From: Penicillium oxalicum
Taxonomy: Eukaryota; Ascomycota; Eurotiomycetes; Eurotiales; Aspergillaceae
Length of the DNA: 64,000 nt
NCBI RefSeq assembly: GCF_001723175.1
Contig: NC_064651.1
Span: 3,286,001 to 3,350,000, forward strand
Direction: 5' to 3'
Shown here piece by piece: positions 34,668 to 46,545 of this stretch (the first letter of the stretch is position 1; every line of letters starts with the position of its first letter). Under the pieces are notes generated by a model. It saw only the letters and a program-made list of their open reading frames with translations, did not search any database and was not told where the DNA came from. Position numbers and translations under genes: made by a program.

Positions 34668-34767
34668 TGACAAGAGTGGGATTCGAACCCACGCCCCTTT
34701 CGAGACACGGAAGTTTGGACCAGGTGAACCTGAACCGTGCGCCATAGACCAACTCGGCCATCTTGCC
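34668..34767 (-). tRNA. tRNA-Leu(CAG), intron-containing
   Basis: On the minus strand the acceptor stem is GGCAAGA/TCTTGTC with A73. The D arm is GATGGCCGAGTTGGTCTATGGCGC. The anticodon stem is CACGG/CCGTG with loop TT-CAG-G. A 17-nt intron follows whose CCTG pairs with the CAGG of the loop. The variable arm is long, and the T arm is GTGGG-TTCGAAT-CCCAC. It decodes CUG as leucine. Confidence 0.93.
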
Positions 34768-37700
34768 TTACTTGATGTAAGGTTGCAATTTTTTGGCACT
34801 ATAATCTGAGTTGCAATTTTCCAATTTCCAAAGTCTTTGACTTTACTCCATGTCGATGCATTAGTAGTAGTTAGGAACTGCTGATATTGATTCCGTCCCA
34901 CGGGAAGTAATCGGTAAAAGCAACACACAAATAATAAAGAACAAATTTTCACTATGAGACGAAGATCATCTGTATCAGGTCGAGAGTATAGGTCAGATTT
35001 TCAAAACGAGTCGAGGGCTATGAGGCACGAGGCTACTATTGTCCCCTGAGGATTCTTTTGGATTCGTCCCCCTACTCTAGGAGACGTGATCTGAAAACGG
35101 ACATCATCTTATCCCCAGTATTTTCGAACCATGCAAGATGGTTCTTCAATACCAACACAGAGCCACAGAGCCATAGCTAAGACTCTGAGCCTCACGCCAT
35201 TATCACCATCGCACTGCATCGATTAGAGGCTACTAACAAGACTAGCGCAGCCTTGACTCGAAACGCTGAACGAGCCCACTGTCGTACTGAATCTGCGGAA
35301 TTCTTCTTATCCTTACACACATGAACATGCAGAGGTGTGGACCAGAGCCAATTACAAGGAGCAGAATCAGACCCTTGTTATCTTACGCAAGGAGCTTGAG
35401 CGAGACAGCTCGGAGGCTTCACAAGAACACCGAAACGGAGATGCGAAGCCAAAGCAACCTTTTGATGTGTGTCCGATTTATTTGCATTCACGCAGTGGTC
35501 GAGTCAGAGATGAAACCTGGGCTCCCCATCAGCAATGTGCTCATCGGTGATCTTCGGCTTGATTTCCAATATTGTTGGCTGCACCCAGATTCCAGGCTCA
35601 AGCTAATGAGTGATGATGGGGGACATCGTAGACCTAGGAATGGGAATTGTCTTTATCAGATGCGTAGATGTTCGATCAGCAGTCTTGTAGGTTGATAAAG
35701 CTAGGTTGAATAGACTGCGGAGAGCCCCACACCCGACCTACTTTCCTTGATGTGCAACGTCTAGCGTGTACCTGCTTCCACACACCACGAGAATTCTCGG
35801 AAACGCAGGAGGTGGGCAGCCTCTTTGAAGAGGCTATGCTGTGGCCAGATTGATATCTCTCTAGATTAAGTCTGTGAAGGTTAGTCGCATGTCATGCCTA
35901 ATTGTCCGTCCATTGCTGCAGTGGATTCCGGCCTACGGACCCTAACACTCTTCAGGTAAGCAAGTATGTACATGGCATGTTCCAAATTCGAAATCACCGT
36001 CTGTCGTAGAAACCTCTATTTCGGGATTTGAGAGATTTTGAACTACGCTGGAAAGGGCTTCTGGCCCGCATCCTTCCCCATCTCTTGATATGCCTCGGGG
36101 CTGCACGTTGGGGTTGATTGATAAGAAAATCCCCGAGTCATGCAGTCACATTTCTTCGCTGAGCACAACGAGGGGTCCCGAGGTTGTTGCATGAAACTAC
36201 GCCTAGTCCAGGGGCCACGCACGTCATCGTAGCTCTGGCGGTAGTTCATGTACTGGATCAGTCAGCTTGACACCGTTCACCCTGGCCCCGCCCCAACCAG
36301 TGGGCTGAGGCACAACCCATTCCAGGCAAGTACAGCACGCTGCCCCCAGGCACCCGAGTGGGCATCCACGGCGGGCGTTGACTAGCCCGGTCATATACTG
36401 GATAAGGAGAGCTTTACACAGGACGAGGTACCATCCATTCTAAACCTTACCTGAGATTCCGATGCCTCCCCCCCGATTCAATAGGATGTTGAATATTCAA
36501 ACTCCAACGATGTTGAAAATATGTCGCATTTTTGTATTCTTCGGAGCGGCGACACTCTGAATTCTGACCTCTACTGTGCATTCATCCATACACCGAGTGT
36601 TGTGCGGTAGATTACGTCATGGGTCGATTCCGTAATGTCAATTCGTCTAGTGCCTCGCCCAGTCAAAATGCTTGACTCAACTACCAGAGAAGCCCCACCG
36701 TCGCCGGAAGTGCACCCGGCAGAGCCAATCATATACGTACACAGGCGGCGGATATATTCTACCATCTCACATGTAATGTGAATGGTTCGATCTGTCGTGA
36801 CGGTGCTGCGTACTGTAAATGTCATATCGTTACACATGTATGGTAACGTAAGATTACATCTGTCGAAATTCTGTCGTCGTCATCGTGAAATCATGCATCA
36901 CCCAGAATCATTAACGTCTTTCTTCTCGACGTAAACCTGTACATTTCCGCTTGACTGGCTGATTCCTCTGCCACATTATCAAGATTTGCTGATAAGTTAT
37001 CCTCTTCAGCCCACTCTTACATCGGGACACTGTATTCCTCTCATGGACTCGAAGGCCTCAACCCAGACTTGTCGTGTCTGAAAAGGCCAAGATCGTCACG
37101 CAGAGATTTCTATCGCTCGCTCTCCTTCCTTTTTCCTTTCTCCTTGAAGGGGACAAGGGTGGTGGCCAACCCATCCACGCGTGCTACTGGCCGGCCAGTG
37201 CAAGTCGTGTCAGCGACCCACATTTTTTTGAAATACCGTGATGATTGGCCACAAAACCTTTAGACCAAGGTCCACTAGCACTATTCTCGCCGGACGTTGA
37301 CATGGCCTTTGCCGGAGTTCAGTTTAGACTTATCGATACCGGAGGCGACACATGGTCACAAGCAGAGTCTGCAGGGCCCTTCATGCCCAGCAGATCGTAG
37401 TTTTGTATACACATATTATCGACCCTAGGACTCCAGGGGAATCGATGAATGTGCTTGTCCTGTCTTCAAGACATAACTCGACGGAGAGGGAAGACGAAAG
37501 AGCGGAGAAGGTGGCCACACGAGACAGACATGCCTTGATACCACATTGAAGGAGACCCCAAGTTTGTGAGGCCTCGAACCAGTCCGACCTCTTCGGCATG
37601 TCCTCGGTGGACGAGAAAAGAGCCAACCACGAAGGCCGGCCGCCCTCCATGAGCATCAATAGGGCCCTTGCCAGTTCCCTGATTCGAAGTAGATCATCGG

Positions 37701-38202
37701 GGTCCGTCCAGTTACCTTGCCATTACCACCCCAAACGATCGGTCAGTGCCGTCCAAAGTCCCAGACGCGATATTGGAGGTGGTGTGGTACCGCTGAAGCG
37801 CTGTCGCGTGGATCCCATGGTACGGTAACGGTATTCGATGCATGCCCCCATCGCGATGTAAACCGACCCGGTACACCGCTTACTCACGATGAAACAACAA
37901 TATACACAGATTTTGGTTGTCGCTAGCACACACAGGCCTTGTACCCATGATTGATAATACAGTGATTGATGGTATGATACCTGGTATTGCAGAAATCCAT
38001 TTCAACCGAACCCGTTCGGACGAGGCCACCGTACTTAATGTTTTTCCCTCCCCTAAAATTGTCGTCATCTTTCTCTTCCTCTACGTCACTTTTCCATTCC
38101 TCCCATTCCCTTCCTCTTTCTCTCCGCAGCGACCTGCGCAAGCCACGCCCAATAGTTAGTTGTGAGCTCGCCACTCCCTTTTGACCATCGCGCGCTTTGG
38201 TG
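34768..38202. other. 3.4 kb gene-poor region upstream of atfA
   Basis: No supported gene. Short frames on both strands (for example 35321-35695) have no motif. The last 200 nt are CT-rich and form the likely leader and promoter of atfA, with a CRE-like TACGTCA at 38092-38098. Such long upstream regions are common for stress regulators. Confidence 0.5.
38092..38098 (+). promoter_or_regulatory. CRE-like site upstream of atfA
   Basis: TACGTCA (reverse strand TGACGTA) lies about 105 nt before the ATG. ATF/CREB bZIP proteins such as the product of this gene bind TGACGT-type sites, so autoregulation is possible. Single motif, not proof. Confidence 0.35.
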
Positions 38203-40334
38203 ATGTCTGCCGCAGTTGCTCCCAGCGTGTCGACTCTATCGAAAACCATGCCCTCCATGGACTCGAAAAAAATTGCCAGAGAAGGTTCGTATCTTGACCT
38301 TGTGTGAGGGAGGCCGGTGTGAATATTTCGCGTTCCAGTCAAACTCTCGGCACCCGCCCAGCCTAGCCCTGTATAAGTGTGTGTGGTCGCATCAAATTTC
38401 TCTTCCCCCACCCCAACACCTACTGCCCTCTCCCCTACGCGCCCAGTTGTATCGGTTGGACGGTCGGGTTAGGGATCTTGATCGACATATATGGTCACGG
38501 TCGCACTGCGCGTCCCAGTCACGGGAGAGAGGGAGAGAGAAAAAAAAAAGTTGTGTTCGCTCTCGCGCCACTGCGAGTAGTCAGTGGAGTCAGACAATAC
38601 AGTCCTTCCCGACTCCTCTGATCACTACCTCTGGGTCCCTCGTCATTGTCAATCTTCATTCGCTTATGCCCCCTCCCCTGCTGGATTGGTAATACGCCAC
38701 CCTGGGAGCTGCCCATACTTTTTGCGAAATACCCTTCTGCCGTTGGAATGATCTCACAGCTGGCGTCATCGATCCTCCATCAACCTTCTTCATCAACTCC
38801 CTACATCGGTCCCCATCATGAAGGCCCCTCGTACTCGTCGCACCGGTACCTTTTTGCGCTGTTGCCTCAATGTTCGACCATTGTTCATGCTGACCATTAT
38901 TTCCCAACAGACTCGCAGGCCGTGTCTTCTGACGCCAAAGAGCAAAGGTCGGATGTAGACGCTTCCACCTCGCTGGCGCCGCCTCCACGCCCTGCTGCCA
39001 CTACTGCGAGCGATACTCCCGACTATTTCAATTCTGTCCACAACCCATTCTCGCTGGAGCCCAATCCGTTTGAACAATCCTTTGGTACTGGCAATTCGGC
39101 GGAAACGCCTGGCAAGTCGCTCCTGCCTCCCGTGGCTGCCCTCACCTCGCCCGCTCTGCCTGGTGCGTCGTCTGGTGGAGGTTACAACTGGTCCAACTCG
39201 CTGCGCTCGGGACCGCTTAGCCCGGCCATGCTTCCTGGTCCCACTGGCTCAAACGACTATTTCGACAGCATCGGCCGAGGATTCCCAACACCGAACGAGT
39301 CATCGCTACGAACAGGATTGACCCCCGGCGGCGGGGGATCAATGTTCCCGGCCCCCAGCCCTAATTCACAGGCTCTCCTTCAACAGCTGCAAAGCGGCGG
39401 TGCTACACCATCGACCATTGAGTTTCACCGGACTGCGCTGGCCGCAAAGAAGAATTCTGGGAATGGGGCAAACTCAAATGCAAATGAACCAGAACCGACA
39501 TCTAACCCGAACATGGACGGAAAGTCTCAGCCTACGACGACAGACTTTACTCAACATGACGCGGCCGACGCCGCCAATGGTCTCTTCATGCTGGCCAAAG
39601 GTGGCCAAGCGAACAACATGCCCATGAATCAAGTTCCTAATGCGCACAACGAGGCGCGAACATCCGCAGCCCGACGTGTATCGCAGAATACCAACGGAGG
39701 TATGAGTCGTGAAATGAGTGGCGATGGCTCGGAGCAAGACCTAGCCAAGCCCGCCTCGAAGGGCAAGGGCAAGAAGAACCCTCCCAAGGCCAATGCGGCC
39801 AATAACCGCCGCAAGGCAGATGAGCCGGCCAAGGGACCGAACAAGAAGGTTAAAATGTCGGAAACTCCATCAGATGACTCGGAGGACGAAGATATGAAAA
39901 ACTCCAACATGGACCCCAAGAAAATGACAGACGAAGAAAAGCGGCGGAATTTCCTGGAACGGAATCGGTATGCTTCTGTCAACTCCCTCAATCAAATCTT
40001 TCTGTTGTTCTAACTTGACCCAAGGGTTGCTGCTTTGAAATGTCGTCAACGGAAAAAGCAATGGCTGGCCAATCTCCAAGCCAAGGTTGAGCTTTTCACC
40101 ACTGAGAATGATGCTCTCACCGCCACGGTGACTCAGCTGCGTGAGGAAATTGTCAACTTGAAAACACTCCTCTTGGCTCACAAAGATTGTCCCGTCTCCC
40201 AAGCTCAGGGGCTTGGCCCTCTGATGATGAATGGCATGGCCACTGGCTTTGACCCGCACGGGTATGGTATGCCCGGTCAGATGGGCATGCCACCCGGTGG
40301 CCCAATTCCTGCACAGGGCATGCGGCGAGCTTGA
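38203..40334 (+). CDS. atfA: AtfA/Atf1 stress-response bZIP transcription factor
   Basis: Three exons, 38203-38284, 38911-39967 and 40025-40334, giving 482 residues. The start MSAAVAPSVSTLSKTMPSMD matches the known AtfA N-terminus, and GAA-G/AC-TCG joins exons 1 and 2 in phase. Residues 50-80 contain the conserved DYFNSVHNPFSLEPNPFEQSF block. A Ser/Pro/Gly-rich middle follows, with the TGLTPGGGGSMFPAPSPNSQ segment of Aft1-type factors. The bZIP runs from about residue 369: basic region KRRNFLERNRVAALKCRQRKKQW, signature NRVAALKCR, then a leucine zipper with heptad Leu/Val/Leu. AtfA acts in the nucleus downstream of the SakA/Hog1 MAP kinase in oxidative, osmotic and spore-dormancy responses (known family role). 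Intron 1 is unusually long, 626 nt. Confidence 0.96.
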
Positions 40335-41657
40335 AGGTGAGAGGGACCGGGAACACGCGACCAAATTCCATTTCGCGTCCAAGGTCTTGCAGCTCCTGTC
40401 AAAATCCGATTTCTCCCCTCATACCAGGAGAGTATCCTCTCAGACTGCCCTGCACGGGATGCAGTGAACCCGGTCCATCTTCTCTCCTCTCGATGAGACA
40501 TCATCTGCTTGCTTGTCTCTTGAAATTCCCTCACTTTTCTCCTTGGCCCTATGCTCAACTCTGACCAGGTTGAGCTGGGATAAACCCCCTGACACAGCAT
40601 GGTTATAATGATCAGCACGATTCAGGAGCCTGACGACGTTACTCCTTCCTGAGCCTGTAACGGACTGGGCTCCAACACGCATTCTTGGTAGGCGTGATCA
40701 TGGCGGCGTCTGTGAAAATTCTCCCTCGTTGGCTTCTTTGGCTCCCCTTACCTTGGCCACAGTGCAAGCTATCTGCACGCGCGCAGGCCCTACTTTCCTG
40801 ACGCTGTATTTTCTACTTCTTTCCCCACCCTCACGCTTTCTAATGTTTTTGTTCCGTTTACTCATGCTCTGGTTTTATGGGTCTCAGAGTATTTTTTTGG
40901 GAGTTTTTTCCATTGCTTGTTTGATGTTTGGTTGGTCCCTGGGGTGCAACGTTCCTTTACTTCGATTTGGGTTGTTCTCTGTCTACATACATGATTTTCT
41001 AGGCGGGCGTTAAGAGGCGGGTGAATGTTGTTTTCCTGTTGGATTGGCCACCTCTAGTAAGGTTCCTTAGCCTTCAAATGAAAGCGAGCCTCACATAAAG
41101 AATATCCTCCTGAAGAAGTAGGCAATCCAAGTATCGACAATAGAATGGCCACAAACCTGGCAGCTGAAGGGCATTCCAGTTGGTAGTAGTATACCTCCGA
41201 AGGCAGTAGTATGTGTCAAGTGGCTTGTCTTGTGTTCCACTTTCCCGTGGCGGCTTGCCCATCCATCACCGCACCGAACCGCGCCGGGATAATGTTTGGC
41301 GGCGATAAGCTTGATAAGGAGACGCGACTGCTCCGAGCTACACCATCGCCAGCGCACTAATTAGCAACGAGTCTGTCAATCAACTTTGCTCCGCAATAGA
41401 GCTTTCCCCAAGGTCATGAAAACATTCCTGTCGAAGCTTGTTGCATCGTCTGCTTAGGAGTCGGGCCGACTCTTCGGGCTCGGAAGAGCATCCCCGCCGG
41501 AGGTTTACAGATTTCCGGATCTTGTCGCATCATTCCCTTCGTCCAAGTTTCTGTGGTGGAGCTTTCCCCATACCCAATCTTTGGCGCTTTCACTGAAATA
41601 AACATCTGTGGTCAACCCGCTCTGGTACTGCCACCTTGAAGGAGGCAGGGAAGGAGA
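40335..41657. other. Intergenic region, atfA to GCP3
   Basis: The 3' UTR of atfA and then the promoter of the GCP3-like gene. T/C-rich 40700-41000 looks like a 3' flank. No gene is supported; 94- and 88-codon frames lack motifs. Confidence 0.5.
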
Positions 41658-44600
41658 ATGTCGACGTCGAACCGCCCGAATTCACGCCCGCGCCGCATCG
41701 ACGATGCCCTCTCCCAACTCGTCGACTCGCTGCTCCCCGAGATTCCAATCACCTCGCTGCCCCAAGAACACGGATACCCAAATGAAGGATTAGCCATCGC
41801 GGCCGCTGAGGAAAAGCGTCATCGGGCCTATCTGGAACGCGCCTGGCAAATACTGGAATCGAACCCGAACGGCGCAGCAGACCCAAGCTCGCTGAGCGGC
41901 CGTCGCGGTAGCATTGCTGTTGACGACGTGAATCACGCACCAGATTTGATAAAGCGCAAGCTGAGACGTGAAAATGCTAGCCCCGAGAAGATCGTACGTT
42001 TTTCAAATCTTTACACACGTCTTCTTACGCAGCCCGTGCTCTCGCAAAAATGGGGGATCTTGTTCTTGCTCTACAAGCTCGGCGAGGCGGACGAGGATCG
42101 GCCGGCTGAGTCCAGCCGTAGCCCATTGTTAGACGATGGAAAAATGCAAAACATGATGGGTCGAGGGCTGGAACGTTCACAGCGCGATACGGTCGTGGAT
42201 TCGGAGGATGATGAGGAGGGGCCAGCTGTCGGTTCGTCCGCATCACAAATACCGCGCGCATCCCGTGAGACTCAACCGCCGCAGCGTCCACGGTCTCTTC
42301 GAATGGATTTGGAACGCTCCGTTGAGCGAGCAAGTGCTGGTCAGGCGAGCCAGTATGAAACTGGAGACGAGGGCGAAGGCGCGATATCACCGACAGAGAC
42401 GCCAGTCAATGCCAATCGACCGAATGAAGTGACCGAACAAGGGCTTCTGCGAGATTTACCTTTCAACTTGCAGGGGCTGTCATCGACAAATGTTCAATTT
42501 CAATCGCACTCTGTCTTGAAGTTACCGTCTAACCTGCCAGCTCCGCTAGTCTCGCTTTTGAACGCTTTGGCTGAGCCGTGCCTGCTTTATAGGGAATTAG
42601 CAGGATTTGTAGAAGCCTCGGACGGTGGCCTTGTCAATCAAAGTCTCAGGGCCGCTATTGCAAATGAATTGCGTTCCTACTTAGGCTTGGTCGCCACGCT
42701 GGAGGCGGAGATTCGACAGGCATTGACTGCGCTCAGCAATGCAACAGTGACACCACCACGAAAGGGGCTCGTGACATTGAAAAGATGTGTTGTGTGGACA
42801 CGGGATGCAACAATGGCGCTGAGACTAATGAGTTTGATTGTGGAGGAAGCTCGAGGTAAATTGACTTGCCGATTGATGGCCCTGTTTCTAGCTAACCTTT
42901 CGAGCTAGATAAGAAGGGAGGCCAGTTGATTTCTCTCATTCACGGCTTTTCAACGTCTCATGGAGACCCTTTTGTCTGCGCTTTCGCCGAGAAGCTTCTG
43001 GTGCACGTCACTCGGCCTTTCTACGATATGCTCCGGTTGTGGATTTATGATGGCGAATTATCCGACCCATACAGGGAGTTCTTTGTGGCTGAATCGGATC
43101 TGCGAGCCACCATTGATCCCAGACGTACAGCGACCAGCGTTTGGGAGGACAAATACAAGCTGAATGACGATCTGATCCCCTCCATCATCACGCAAGAATT
43201 TGCCAAAAAGGTCTTCCTTATTGGAAAGTCCCTCAACTTCATCCGCTACGGTTGTGGAGACTCCGAGTGGGTAGAGGCCTATTCTAAGCAAGCATCCAAG
43301 GAATTGAGCTACGGAGACACAGCCACTCTGGAGACTTCCATCGACGAGGCATATAAAACTACCATGGCACGTTTGATCCACCTGATGGACGACAAGTTCA
43401 AGCTTTACGATCATCTGCGGGCTCTCAAAAAATATCTCTTATTGGGACAAGGTGACTTCATCGCTCTTCTCATGGAGTCGCTCGCATCCAATTTGGACCG
43501 CCCTGCAAACTCGCAGTACCGCCACACGCTCACGGCACAGCTCGAGCACGCAATTCGGGCTTCCAACGCGCAATTTGACTCGCCCGACGTGCTTCGTCGG
43601 CTGGATGCGCGTATGCTTGAGCTAAGCCATGGTGAAATTGGCTGGGACTGCTTCACTCTGGAATACAAAATCGATGCCCCTGTGGATGTGGTCATCACGC
43701 CATGGGGCTCAACACAATACCTCAAGGTGTTCAACTTTCTCTGGCGTGTCAAGCGTGTTGAATTTGCCCTCAACAGTACCTGGCGTCGCTGCATGACTGG
43801 TGCACGAGGAGTACTAGGTAGCGTCGATGACAAAGTTGGACCCGACTGGAAACGTGCGCGCTGCGTCATCGCCGAGATGATTCATTTTGTGTGTCAGCTG
43901 CAATACTATATTCTCTTCGAGGTGATTGAATCCAGTTGGGATCAGCTACAAGCTGAAGTCTCAAAACCGGGATGCACACTTGACGACCTCATCGAAGCTC
44001 ACACCAAGTATCTGAACTCGGTTACCCACAAGGGCTTGCTAGGCTCCGCATCATCTTCGAGACATGGTGCCTCCACTTCTGCCTCGAAACAACCTGAAGA
44101 AAGCTTCCTGAGTCAGCTTCACCATATCCTCAAGATCATGCTCTCGTACAAGGACGCTGTGGACGGACTCTACTCTTTCTCGGTCGCGGAGTTTACCCGT
44201 CGTCAGGAACTGAGTGCCAAAATCGAAACCCGCACGGCGCAGGGTCGCTGGGGGTTAACCGATCGGGATATGCTCGCTCGTCCAACGAACAGCCGGACTG
44301 GCGTCTCCATGGAATCAACACCCGACATGCGGCCCACAAGCGTTGGACCCGAGGGACTCGACACGCCTTATTCATTGTCAGCCCAAGATCTCGCCGCTGA
44401 TGACAACATGCTTGTCTCGCTGAGAGTACGGCTGCGCGATCTGTCCGCAGAGTTCAAATCACGTCTGACCACCTTACTCAGTGACCTATCATATCAGCCG
44501 GATGTGGATATGCGCTTCCTTGCGGTTGTGATGAACTTCAATGACGTTTACAAGACCACGAGAAGGAGACCTAGACCAACCCAGGGCACTCGGGACAGGG

Positions 44601-44740
44601 ACAAGGATAGAGAGCGCGAGCGCGCAAAGCGTAAGGCCGCCGCAAATAATGCAGCAATGAATTCCGGCACCAACTCGGGCACAGAGTCGCATGTGTCGAG
44701 GGAGATGCGGCGAGAGCGAAGCGCCGGTGGTCCTCAGTGA
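41658..44740 (+). CDS. spc98: Gamma-tubulin complex component 3 (GCP3/Spc98/Alp6)
   Basis: Two exons, 41658-42855 and 42909-44740, joined in phase (EAR-DKKGG) to give 1,009 residues. GCP3 builds the gamma-tubulin small complex that nucleates microtubules at spindle pole bodies. The N-terminal block RENASPEKIVRFSNLYTRLL and PVLSQKWGILFLLYKLGE is typical of GCP3. The GRIP1 region starts near residue 263 with EQGLLRDLPFNLQGLSST, followed by LPAPLVSLLNALAEPCLLYREL and QLISLIHGFSTSHGDPFVCAFAEKLL. GRIP2 includes GEIGWDCFTLEYKIDAPVDVVITP, then QYLKVFNFLWRVKRVEFALNSTWRR and EMIHFVCQLQYYILFEVIESSWDQL. The C-terminus is disordered and basic. The main alternative is GCP2, which lacks this N-terminal block. 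Confidence 0.93.
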
Positions 44741-45177
44741 TCTTCCATCTTGCAAATGGTACCGGACAAGGCGCCTGAAGTTAGTCTGCCGGATGAAGCT
44801 GTCTGTGCTTGAGGACTTAGATGTGTATAAGCTATAACGTGAAATGAATTTTTGTCTACACATTTCGCCGCAATACCATAATACAAAATCTCGCATTACA
44901 GTCCAGATCCGAGCTCGTCTTGCCTCACAGGCCATGGGACTTGCAGTTTTAACAACGGCAGGCGATAAGCCAAGTTTGACACTTATCTTCACGTGCGTAT
45001 GGAATGGCAGAAAAAAAGTTCCATTCCGCCCGCGATCAGCAGCTGCCTACCAGTCTGGAGATTTTTTATGACTAGAGGTACAATTGTATATGATCCTGGC
45101 AATTGACGTCTCGAGTTACGCTTAAGTCATTCTCCAACCTGACGGTTTTGAATCTTTGGGACGAACCGGACGCAGCC
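44741..45177. other. Short intergenic region, GCP3 to WKF gene
   Basis: 3' flank of GCP3 and leader of the next gene. The frame of the WKF protein stays open upstream to 45103 but has no ATG before 45178. Confidence 0.5.
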
Positions 45178-46545
45178 ATGGCCAAGGACAGCTCGATGGT
45201 CGGCGCAAAGTCAAAGCAATCCAAACATGCCGCGGATGACTTGAGCGACGTTGAGATGAACCAACCAATTCCGACCGAAAGGAAGTCCAAATCAGATTCC
45301 AAGGACAAGAAAAAGCGCAAGAAGTCATCCGCCGACGCTGAAGATGAAGTGACAAGTCAAAAAAAGCGCCGACACAGTACCGAGGACAAACAGGACAAAG
45401 ATGAAAACCCGAAGAAAAAGAAGAAGCGTGTGTCCTTTGGACCCGGTACGAAGACCAGGGATGCCGACAGCGATAGTGACAGTCCTGCGGACGACGAGGC
45501 GGACGACGAGCATGACGACAAGGATAGCTCCGAGCCCGTGAAAAATGCCGACTCCGAAGCCAAGGAAGCCGAAGATGTGGAGAACAAAGTGATTGAGGAA
45601 ATGAAGAAGCGCAAACGGGAAAAAAAGAAGGCGCGCAAGACGGCCAGCGCTTCTGCTACCCCATCCTCCTCTGCGTCTTCGGCTCAGATTCACGAGACCC
45701 CCATACTGGGCTACCTGAGCTGGTACTACCGCGATCGTGCGTCCTGGAAGTTCCAGAAGAATCGCGAAACACACCTTCTCAAACACCTTTACTCAATTGA
45801 AGATGTGCCCGTCCAATACAATGTCCCCCTCTTGACATATCTGCAAGGGCTCAAAGGAGACGCTGCTAAGAAACGGTTGAGCGACGGCGCAGTGGCAGTT
45901 CTCAAGGAAGACAGTGCCGATGTTGCTACCGAGTATCAAGATGCCGTGACTGAGTTTCGGTCGGCGCTTCCCGGCGGCGGAGATGCGCTGAACGTGGCCG
46001 AATCAAGAGATGGGCTTGATGTGGAGGCAAACAAGCGTCTTCGTAGGAGAGAAAGAGCGGAGCTGGTGTTTTTCGCGATCACTGGAGAACTGTTTGATCG
46101 TGAAGAAGTGACCCGCAAGCAGAAAGAGATTGCTCGGGCCGAGGCACAAAAGATGAAGAAGAGGAAGAACCGAACCGTTGTCGTGGACATCTCGAGCAGT
46201 GAAAGTGACAGTGATAACGAGAAGACTGCTCGAACCAACAAGGTCAAGGCCAAGGCAGAGAGCAGCGACGACTATACCAGCAGCAGTGGAAGTGACAGTG
46301 ATGAAAGCACCAGCAGCAGTGGCAGTGACTCGTCGAGCAGCGAAAGCGACAGTGCGGAGACCCCTAAGAAAAAGCCTGCGCCGGATACGCCTGCCTCTGG
46401 GAAGGGCACCCGCGTGCGAAAAGGCTCTTCATCGACAGTCAAGGAGCCTGCTCCTGCCGCCCCTAGCAAGAACAAGAAGAAGCAAAAGCGCAAGCTGCGT
46501 ACCACGCAGATTGAAATTTCGAGCAGTGAAAGTGATAGCGACTGA
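45178..46545 (+). CDS. WKF-domain (C7orf50-like) probable nucleolar protein
   Basis: Single exon of 455 residues starting at the first in-frame ATG (MAKDSSMVG). The first 170 residues are Lys/Asp/Ser-rich with several nuclear-localisation-like runs (KDKKKRKK, KKKKKRVSFGPGTK, MKKRKREKKKARK). Around residues 175-225 lies the WKF domain (ILGYLSWYYRDRASWKFQKN, then ETHLLKHLYSIEDVP), the feature shared with human C7orf50. A second helical part, ELVFFAITGELFDREEV, lies near residue 300. Two almost identical acidic cores occur: TVVVDISSSESDSD near residue 333 and TQIEISSSESDSD at the very C-terminus. These look like SUMO-interaction motifs with CK2 sites. The charged layout suggests a ribosome-biogenesis or nucleolar role, an inference only. 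Confidence 0.85.
   Translation: MAKDSSMVGAKSKQSKHAADDLSDVEMNQPIPTERKSKSDSKDKKKRKKSSADAEDEVTSQKKRRHSTEDKQDKDENPKKKKKRVSFGPGTKTRDADSDSDSPADDEADDEHDDKDSSEPVKNADSEAKEAEDVENKVIEEMKKRKREKKKARKTASASATPSSSASSAQIHETPILGYLSWYYRDRASWKFQKNRETHLLKHLYSIEDVPVQYNVPLLTYLQGLKGDAAKKRLSDGAVAVLKEDSADVATEYQDAVTEFRSALPGGGDALNVAESRDGLDVEANKRLRRRERAELVFFAITGELFDREEVTRKQKEIARAEAQKMKKRKNRTVVVDISSSESDSDNEKTARTNKVKAKAESSDDYTSSSGSDSDESTSSSGSDSSSSESDSAETPKKKPAPDTPASGKGTRVRKGSSSTVKEPAPAAPSKNKKKQKRKLRTTQIEISSSESDSD

Noticed and set aside
34449..34952. 167-codon frame on the minus strand
   Set aside because: It runs through the tRNA-Leu(CAG) gene and has no motif.
45325..45786. 153-codon minus-strand frame
   Set aside because: Antisense shadow of the biased Lys/Asp-rich coding sequence of the WKF gene.
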